From NCBI GenBank assembly GCA_035771165.1, contig JAWNZC010000087.1, forward strand, positions 7,405,001 through 7,469,000: DNA of 64,000 nucleotides, read 5' to 3'. The position numbers were made by a program, and so were the translations under genes. Positions within the stretch are counted from its first letter, which is position 1. Each line of letters opens with the position of its first letter. The notes beneath the pieces were generated by a model. It worked only from the letters and a program-made list of their open reading frames with translations, had not been told where the DNA came from and searched no databases. Origin of the DNA: Paragorgia papillata. Its lineage: Eukaryota > Cnidaria > Anthozoa > Scleralcyonacea > Coralliidae. Shown here piece after piece: positions 14,801 to 21,316 of the stretch.

Positions 14801-15573
14801 AGGAAGCGCGCGCTAAGTGACGATCATATTAAAAAATATAAATAAATTACTTTGTTTACAGTTTTACATTCGTTTTCGTACATTGCCCTATGCAGAATTT
14901 AACAAGGAATCTAATGCCGTTTACAGAATCTCCGTCTACCGTGCAGAAAATATTTTGTCGGCAAATCAAAGTGTCATTTGATCTGAGTCAGGAAGCGCGC
15001 GCTAAGTGACGATCATATTAAAAAATATAAATAAATTACTTTGTTTACAGTTTAACATTCGTTTCGTACACTGTCCTATGCAGAATTTAACAAGGAATCC
15101 AATCCCGTTTACAGAATCTCCGTCTACCGTGCAGAAAATATTTTATTGGCAAATCAAGGTGTCATTTGATCTGAGTCAGCAAGCGCGCGCTAAGTGACGA
15201 TCATATTAAAAAATATAAATAAATTACTTTATTTACAGTTTTACATTCGTTTCGTACATTGCCCTATGCAGAATTTAACAAGGAATCTAATGCCGTTTAC
15301 AGAATCTCCGTCTACCGTGCAGAAAATATTTTGTCGGCAAATCAAAGTGTCATTTGATCTGAGTCAGGAAGCGCGCGCTAAGTGACGATCATATTAAAAA
15401 ATATAAATAAATTACTTTGTTTACAGTTTAACATTCGTTTCGTACACTGTCCTATGCAGAATTTAACAAGGAATCTAATTCCGTTTACAGAATCTCCGTC
15501 TACCGTGCAGAAAATATTTTGTTGGCAAATCAACGTGTCATTTGATCTGAGTCAGGAAGCGCGCGCTAAGTGA
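10300..15573. repeat. 16-monomer duplication, about 3,012 bp
   Basis: The order of variants from 10300 to about 12560 is repeated from about 13310 to 15573. Markers are the AATTTCG unit at 10676 and 13688, the GTCAATGTG unit at 11240 and 14252, and the AATCCAATCCCG unit at 11993 and 15006, all offset by 3,012-3,013 bp. This larger repeat is superimposed on the 10-mer order, so it arose later or by exchange in a different register. Confidence 0.82.
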
Positions 15574-15957
15574 CGATCATATTAAAAAATATAAATAAAT
15601 TACTTTGTTTACAGTTTTACATTCGTTTCGTACACTGTCCTATGCAGAATTTAACAAGGAATCTAATCCCGTTTACAGAATCTACGTCTGCCGTGCAGAA
15701 AATATTTTGTTGGGAAATCAAAGTGTTATTTGATCTGAGTCAGCAAGCACGCGCTAAGTGACGATAATATTAAAAAATATAAATAAATTACTTTGTTTAC
15801 AGTTTAACATTCGTTTCGTACAATGTCCAATGCAGACTTTAACCAGGAATCTAATGCCGTTTTCAGAATCTCCGTTTACCGTGCAGAAAAGATTTTGTTG
15901 GCAAATCAAGGTGTCATTTGATCTGAGTCAGCAAGCGCGCGCTAAGTGACGATAATA
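15570..15957. repeat. Diverged edge monomers next to the insertion
   Basis: The last two complete units before the transposon carry substitutions not seen in the interior of the left arm, such as TCTACGTCTGCCGTGCAG, TGTTGGGAAATC, GTGTTATTTG, CAATGCAGACTTTAACCAGG and TTTTCAGAATC. The unit at 15758 uses the CGATAATATT and GTTTACCGTGCAGAAAAG variants typical of the right arm. This looks like the poorly homogenised border of the left array domain. Confidence 0.75.
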
Positions 15958-15961
15958 TTAA
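15958..15961. repeat. Left TTAA target-site duplication
   Basis: TTAA directly precedes the left inverted repeat, inside the AT-rich start of a satellite monomer (GATAATATTAA). The same four bases follow the right end. Joining GATAATA-TTAA to AAAATATAAATAAATT from the right side restores the exact monomer sequence found elsewhere in the array, so the target was duplicated once with no other loss or gain. Confidence 0.95.
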
Positions 15962-15990
15962 AGGGGGGTTACAGTCCGTTCTGCGCATGT
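15962..15990 (+). repeat. Left terminal inverted repeat, 29 bp
   Basis: Begins AGGGGGGTTACAGTC and continues GTTCTGCGCATGT after one variable base. It pairs with the reverse complement of 23486-23514 with a single mismatch, at position 16 (C here, G on the right end). Similarity stops at once after position 29. These ends would be the transposase-binding and cleavage sites. Confidence 0.95.
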
Positions 15991-16093
15991 CTATCGTAGG
16001 AGCCTCCACCGGATGTTGTCGTTCCCAGCTTCCCAGTCTAACTAGCTGTGTGCGCGTTGTTTATATCGCAAAGCTATCCGCGTATCGAACAAG
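15991..16093 (+). promoter_or_regulatory. Subterminal leader of the transposase gene (putative promoter/5' UTR)
   Basis: 103 bp separate the left inverted repeat from the transposase ATG. The outer flank is satellite, so the element's own end must supply the promoter. I see an AT-rich stretch, TGTTTATATCG, near 16057, but no convincing TATA box at a sensible spacing. The promoter call rests on position only. Confidence 0.35.
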
Positions 16094-19000
16094 ATGGGCG
16101 ATTCAAATCCTTCGAGTTCGAATCCAAATCCGTCGAGTACGGGCAATCCAGACAAAGCAGCAAGTAGAAAAGAATATTGTACTAGAAGGGATGCCTCTAG
16201 AGTGTATTTATTTGATTCTTTTAAACGATGGAGGGAATTTAGGGATAAAAATAATGTGAAGACCGACAAGGATGTTGCCGAAATGCTTCTCAATTTTTAC
16301 GATGCTGAGAAATCCTCACAGGAATTGAAAAGTCAATTGTGGTAAGCATTTTACTAACACAACAAAATCTTTGACCTTTAAAAGATCTCCCATTTTTGTT
16401 ATATGTATTGATGTCGGGTTTTTCTTCGAAATTTTCAGCCATGTGGAAACTCAGACTGAGCAGACAATCGAGCTCTTGTCAAGCAAGTCGGCAACCCCCA
16501 CAACTATACGTAATTTACCTTCACCAGGTAAGTGAACTGATGATATTATTTTGCATTTGTGTTGACTGATATGCTTACATTTATTTATAACGTGACTTCT
16601 TTCTGTAGTTATGACTTCTACACCAGGACCATCAACTTCAAGTAGACGTCGAAGATTGTTGTGCGAGAGCTCACCTTTATCTGTAACGTCTTTTAGTTCC
16701 AGGTTTGTTTGATTCAATCAACAACACTGATTTTATGATTATGCCTGATCTACATGTATTTTTAACATTGTTTTTATCTATGGTTTTATTTTAGAGCTGA
16801 AAATCCTCTTCAAGTCGAAGAAACTTTCACTGCCAGTGAAGGAGACCGAGACTCAGAAAGTGATAATATGGATGATGATGACAACGACGAAACAATGTCA
16901 GCAAACGGTCTCGAGTAAGATAATGGAACTTTATATATTTTGTTGTATACTTTATTATATTGTTTGAAAAGTGGCGGACAAAGACAACGAAAAAAAGACA
17001 AAGGGTACCAACATAAAAAAATAAACAAATTGGTCACCAATTTGCCAATTTGGAATAGTTTTGTGTGTAAATTGTGAACAGTGGAAACACATCGACAGAA
17101 TATATTTTGGCACCAAAAGCATCCAGGGTTTGGGAACGTGTCTGAACACCGGTGCATTTAGTGTCTGGGCACGGGCACTCAGTCTGAACGCTGCCTTAGT
17201 TTGACTATAAAATTTAGGTTTAATATCAGTAACTGCCCTACAAGTAAATATATCATCAATTTAATTTTAGGCCTCTGGAAAAAACCTCCTTGGAGGAAGA
17301 AATATTTGATACTGACATTGATGGTCATGGTGAAGAAGAGCCTGAGGATGATGATGATGAAGAAGAGGGAACTACCAGCATTACACCAACTGGATACATA
17401 TCTACCGTGGAAGAAGTGACACCAGAAGAAGCCATCACGATGGAAAAGTGTATTGTTTTTACAGACACTCTCATGTCATTGCTAACAACTTTACATGGGA
17501 GTGTTTGTAAACGAATTGGTTGTGATCGTCTTTTGGAGTACCGCAAGACTTATGTTGGAGTATGTCTCGTAGTATCCTGGCGGTGTAATGCTGGCCATTT
17601 TGGTGGGAGGTGGTCAGCTCAACCATCATGTGACAAAATCAGAGCAGGCAATCTCATGCTTGCATCTGCTTTGTTGTTATCTGGAAACTCGTACACCAAA
17701 GTGGGGTTGATGTTCAAGTTCTGTAATCTGCAGTATTTTTCATCTACGCTGTTTAATCAGTATCAGCAACTGTACATCGCCCCTACAATCAACGAGTTCT
17801 GGGAACAACATAAGCAAGAACTTTGGCACGAAAGGGGTGGTAAAGATGTAATCTTAAGTGGTGATGGAAGAAATGACTCGCCTGGTCACTCTGCACAGTA
17901 TTGTACCTACAGCCTGGCAGATATGGATAATAAAGCTATTCTCCAAATGAATATTGTGGATGTGAGGGAAGCTGCTGGAAAGAGCAATAACATGGAAAGA
18001 ATTGGTTTTGAAAGAGGGATGGATAAGCTGCTCACATCACCAATAAATGTTAAGGAGGTAGTGACTGATGGTCACCTTGAAATTGCATCATTGATGAGTA
18101 AGTATCCATAAGTGTTAGATTTGACATACTTTCCATATCTTCACTAGTGAAGATATAAAACTAGATGCCATTTACTGGTTTTTTTTGCATTGAATCTATA
18201 TTATAATACATGTATAAAGAAAATTATACATTGGCTTGAAAATATGAATTTAATCTTCTCGTGATTTGCTCATTTGTTAAAATATTATTTTCACCACTCG
18301 AAGATAAAATCCATATCTTTGCACCACTGTGTAACGTAAAATCTTCTATATATGAATGGGCCCTGAATGCTAAAGAAAATTATATGAATGATTGACAACA
18401 TGCATAATAATGTTCCTATGATATAGAAAGGGCTGACAAGTACAAAAATGTCAAGCATCAGAATGATGTTTGGCATGGAGGAAAAAACATAGCCAAGAAA
18501 ATCAATGCTGTAAGTGTTTGATCAGCAATCTGTTAATTGCAAACTCAAAGTCAAAAGTACCAATAAACAAAAATATAGTACCGGTAATGCAATCATGTAT
18601 AAATTTATGTTGCTTTTGTTGTTTAGGCTGCAAAAACCAAAGCAAATGAGGATCTTGCATTTTGGGCAGCATCTATCCGAAATCATTTCTGGTACTGTTC
18701 AAAAAACTGTGGTAGTAATGCTAAAGATCTTAAGGCAAGATTAAACTTCTGAAATTTTTAACAAGCTATGAAATATTGATATTACTGCATGTTACAATCA
18801 AACCAGATGTTCTTGCATGGTCACTGTCTGAGTGCTGCAATATTGCATAGCAACATTGCAAACTTGAATAAGAAGTTGATGCAGGTCAACAGAGTAACTT
18901 TTGTAATTGTTTTGAAAATGTGCACTTCTGTTAACATTTTTTTCAGAAGTGTACTTACATGTACATGTATTTACTTTTACTAAAAGCTCGGTATAAAACA

Positions 19001-20176
19001 GCTTTTTTGGTTTTAAAGGTGGAATATTGTACGCAAGTTACTCTGTTGATCTGCAACTTACTTGAATGATCAACTTCCTATTCAAGATTGCGATATTGAC
19101 AATGCAATTTTTGGTTTGACTGTAATTGTGTACTGGAAAATGTACATTGCTGGAACACATAGTACACAATTTATTTTAATATAATCTATGTTAACTGTGC
19201 TTGTTGAACAGGATAAATGGATTGGCATACTGCATCATGTGGTTGATGAGCATGAATGCGTTTTAGAGGAAGGTGATAATGGAGGAAAATGTAGTCATGA
19301 TCCACTAAATGAAGATGAGAGAAGAAAACCATGGTTGAAGAAGGAGTCCCCTGCACACAAAGCACTGACCAAGATTGTTTTGGATACACGGTTCCTCAAT
19401 ACTTTTGGATACTACACAAACTTTAGGTACTGATGTTGGCTTGCCCAGGTTGAAGCTAATTAATAACACCCCTCAATCATATAATTATTTGATAAAACTA
19501 TTGTGGAATTTGATATTTTCTTTTTGTTTCCTATTTAATTTCCCTAGGCACACTGGTTTTCTAGAGTCCTTTCACAACCACATTTTGATGTATGCTCCCA
19601 AGCGCCACTCTTACTCGTAAGTATGCATAATCTAGTCAGAGATCGTGATAGATTGTGTTAATATTATTATACTGTATGTTAATGAAAAAAGGTATGATTT
19701 ACTGTAATTAGTGAAGATGTTTATTTTATCTGCAGTTTTGTTGTTTACCGGACAAGAAACCAACTTGCAGCATTGGATTTTAACCATCACAGAGGTAGAT
19801 CACAAGCAACCACAGCTGATGGTCAACCAAGGTAACTTGTTGAATAATGTCAGTTGTTGTTTTCATTTATTTTACCTACTACACATTCATTTCTTTAGTA
19901 TGCAATTATAAAATAGAGTTTGTTACTAGGTTTGGACGCAAGTTCAGTAAGAGGACACAACGATGGTGCCATGTTCAAGTCCTGAAGCCTAAAATGTATA
20001 ACTATATCCCTAAACTTCTCTTGAATGTGTTTGAGAAAAGAGCCAGTTCTGAGGGAACTGTGAATCAAAGAATTGGTATCGTAAGTGAAGACCCAAGGAG
20101 GATTGCTCCCAACATATCTGCTATTCCTCCCCCTTCAGTAAAATCACTTGTAGAAGCCCATAAGTCAAGATTTTAA
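16094..20176 (+). CDS. DDE transposase, 11 exons, 731 aa (Kolobok-like)
   Basis: Predicted to cut and join the element at TTAA sites in the nucleus. Proposed exons: 16094-16341, 16439-16527, 16609-16702, 16795-16914, 17271-18097, 18427-18509, 18627-18734, 19212-19426, 19548-19616, 19736-19831, 19930-20176. All phases agree and the spliced frame has no stop before TAA. The start ATG has a good context (AAGATGG). Residues 36-69 form a small FxRWxxF...TDxxVAxxLL module I cannot name. An acidic tract (about 205-216) precedes a Cys/His cluster (C263, C268, C282, C289, H293) ending in WSAQP (298-302). Candidate catalytic residues are D382 in SGDGRNDSPG, D450 in VTDGH and E601 in LESFHN. DVWH (473-476), RNHFWYC (505-511) and WIGILHHVVDEHE (526-538) are also family-like blocks. 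Nine introns are GT-AG; intron 7 appears to be GC-AG. Similar proteins are, from memory, abundant and uncharacterised in fish, cnidarians and molluscs. I saw no AATAAA close downstream of the stop. Confidence 0.85.
16915..17270 (+). other. Transposase intron 4 (356 bp)
   Basis: Bounded by GTAAGATAAT and TTAATTTTAG. The joined codon (GA|G, residue 184) keeps the frame into the large catalytic exon. The interior is AT-rich at first and more mixed near its 3' end. Short reverse-strand open frames here overlap exon 4 and have no sign of being genes. I see no nested element. Confidence 0.75.
18098..18426 (+). other. Transposase intron 5 (329 bp) carrying a palindromic MITE-like insert
   Basis: Donor A|GTAAGTAT, acceptor GATATAG|AAAGG. 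Without splicing the frame stops at TAA in the intron. The interior holds a perfect 22-bp palindrome at 18135-18156 (core TATCTTCACTAGTGAAGATA). A partly matching inverted block lies at 18291-18305 (TCACCACTCGAAGATA-like), followed by CATATCTTTGCACCACTG. The arrangement resembles a small non-autonomous hairpin element nested in the intron. I recall similar sequences as dispersed repeats in coral and sea-anemone genomes; this is unverified memory. Confidence 0.6.
18735..19211 (+). other. Transposase intron 7 (477 bp), GC-AG, with a large imperfect hairpin
   Basis: The donor reads AAG|GCAAGA rather than GT. The acceptor is TTGAACAG|GATAAATGG. Both flanking exons join in phase 0 between LKDLK-like and DKWIG-like coding. 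The intron has long inverted repeats: 18842-18900 pairs with about 19034-19108 (shared blocks CTTGAATA, GAAGTTGAT, TCAACAGAGTAACTT), with a smaller inner pair around AATGTGCACTTCTG and CAGAAGTGTACTTACAT. This looks like a degenerate hairpin (foldback or MITE) insertion inside the intron. Confidence 0.6.
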
Positions 20177-20829
20177 TAACTAGTTCTTATACTATATTTA
20201 CATACTGTCTAATTTACAAAGTGAAACCCATGACATAATTAACAATTAGGCAACGAGTCTGAGTTATCCAAGAACAAGTGGTTAACAATGTTCAGCCGAA
20301 TAGACTTATCACTGTAGATTATGTAGAATAAGAACATTACTCGTTTTTTTTGCATTAGTTTTGCTTGTATTTTGTGATGGTGTACATCCTGGTACATGTG
20401 CAAGCTTAGTTTGATGTAACACTGACATTCACTAGATGTTTGTCCAGCCCAAGTCCTCAGAAACTGTTTCTGCCCTTATTGTCATAGTGATAAGTTACTT
20501 GGCTGTGCCTTCGTTGACTATCTGCTCATGCTCATGGACAGCTTGGTCTCATTGTCCAATTGTTAATTATATTTCTCACCCTTGTTCGCTGCGATACAAT
20601 AGCATAACTTGGTGATCCCACTGTCCCTCATGCATGGGCTATTTATTGTATTGTAGCTGTTTTTAAAGGGTTAAGATGACTGGGATGGTGTGGAGAATTG
20701 AGCTACTCCACTTCCATGAAATGTCCCACAGGGTCTGTTTCCTAGCCAAACTCCTTTGCTAACTACTGTACTGTTTAAATTTGGTAGCAAAGGTGTGAAA
20801 GGCGAGTTTCTGGCGCTTTAAAACCAGAT

Positions 20830-20935
20830 TGCTCTGGGTAGGTGGAGCTCATAAGCCTTGGCAGGCAGTCCACCTAGGAGAAGGAAAACTCTGATTTCAA
20901 ACCCCCGGGCCCTATTGATGGGTCAGGCTGTCCAT
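20830..20935. repeat. Possible remnant of a dispersed short repeat (SINE/MITE-like)
   Basis: An 8-bp stem (20839-20846 with 20869-20876) encloses a GC-rich loop with GCCTTGGCAGGC. It is followed by GGAGAAGGAAAACTCTGATT and a CCCCCGGG-rich block. AGCTCATAAG and GATTTCAAACC weakly recall tRNA-type internal promoter boxes, but the match is poor. I have a vague memory of this motif as repetitive in cnidarian genomes. Copy number cannot be judged here because it occurs once in the window. Confidence 0.25.
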
Positions 20936-21208
20936 GTCGGACTCACTGATTTATCAATTAATGTTACTTTAGTGTTTCCTAGGCATGCTGACGAGCTCTG
21001 ACATAGAGCGAAACAGCCATACATTTCAAGCAAATGCCTTTTTGGAAAGAGAAACTTGATGGGCATTGCTCGCAATGTTATGCGTCAATAATATAAGGGC
21101 TAAACTATTTGCCAAGAATATGAAATATTTAGTTATAAATGGAAGAAGTTATTTTGCTGACCTCAGACTGACATTTTGTCATAATTATAATCTGAAGCAT
21201 TTACCTTT

Positions 21209-21214
21209 TTTATT
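21209..21214 (-). terminator. Candidate polyadenylation signal AATAAA (distal)
   Basis: TTTATT on the + strand, so AATAAA on the - strand, about 103 bp beyond the TAA stop of the ballast-domain gene. It is the second of two such signals in the 3' flank. Confidence 0.45.
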
Positions 21215-21247
21215 TCAAACTTGATCTAAGTTAAGTTTATAACCAGT

Positions 21248-21253
21248 TTTATT
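21248..21253 (-). terminator. Candidate polyadenylation signal AATAAA (proximal)
   Basis: AATAAA on the - strand, 64 bp after the stop codon at 21319-21317, at a plausible distance for a short 3' UTR. Either this or the more distal copy could be used. Confidence 0.5.
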
Positions 21254-21316
21254 GAAATGGTTACATGTCATTTTGAGACCAGTGAAATAACCTCTTCAAT
21301 TATAAATGTACATTAT

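Larger units (their letters stand above)
1..15957. repeat. Left arm of 188-bp satellite array (about 85 tandem monomers)
   Basis: Head-to-tail monomers with a modal length of 188 bp (187-189 from changes in an A-run, occasionally more) fill the whole stretch. Taking GTGACGATCATATT as the unit start, starts fall at 128, 316, 693, 881, 1069 and so on. Each unit holds an AT-rich start with TATAAATAAA, a TTTACAGTTTAACATTCG segment, a central CTATGCAGAATTTAACAAGG segment, TACCGTGCAGAAAATATTTT, and an end with TGAGTCAG and GCGCGC. Monomers differ by a few substitutions that recur in ordered patterns, so there are higher-order repeats. The first unit is cut by the window edge. No gene, RNA or transposon is visible inside this stretch. 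Function unknown; the size and homogeneity fit heterochromatic or centromere-type satellite, but nothing in the sequence proves it. Confidence 0.98.
20177..21316. other. Intergenic region between the convergent genes (1.14 kb)
   Basis: No credible open frame. It should contain both 3' UTRs. On the - strand, two AATAAA signals follow the ballast-domain gene (see separate entries). Near 20839-20876 a short hairpin (TAGGTGGA ... TCCACCTA) lies before GAGAAGGAAAACTCTGATTT, a stretch that looks like part of a dispersed repeat. The rest shows nothing I can name. Confidence 0.6.

Noticed and set aside
128..15949. Recurring 63-residue open frame in every satellite monomer of the left arm
   Set aside because: It begins at GTG, not ATG, its TGA overlaps the next GTG, and the 188-bp period (not a multiple of three) breaks the frame at each junction. 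Differences change the residues freely. It is a by-product of a repeat that happens to be open in one frame.
1..15957. CRISPR array
   Set aside because: Repeats are directly adjoining 188-bp monomers without unique spacers, and the genes in the window have spliceosomal introns.
16042..16293. Reverse-strand open frames over transposase exons (also 16451-16717, 16810-17157, 17325-17546)
   Set aside because: They cross predicted exon-intron borders of the + strand gene, have low-complexity or unfamiliar products, and lack splice support.
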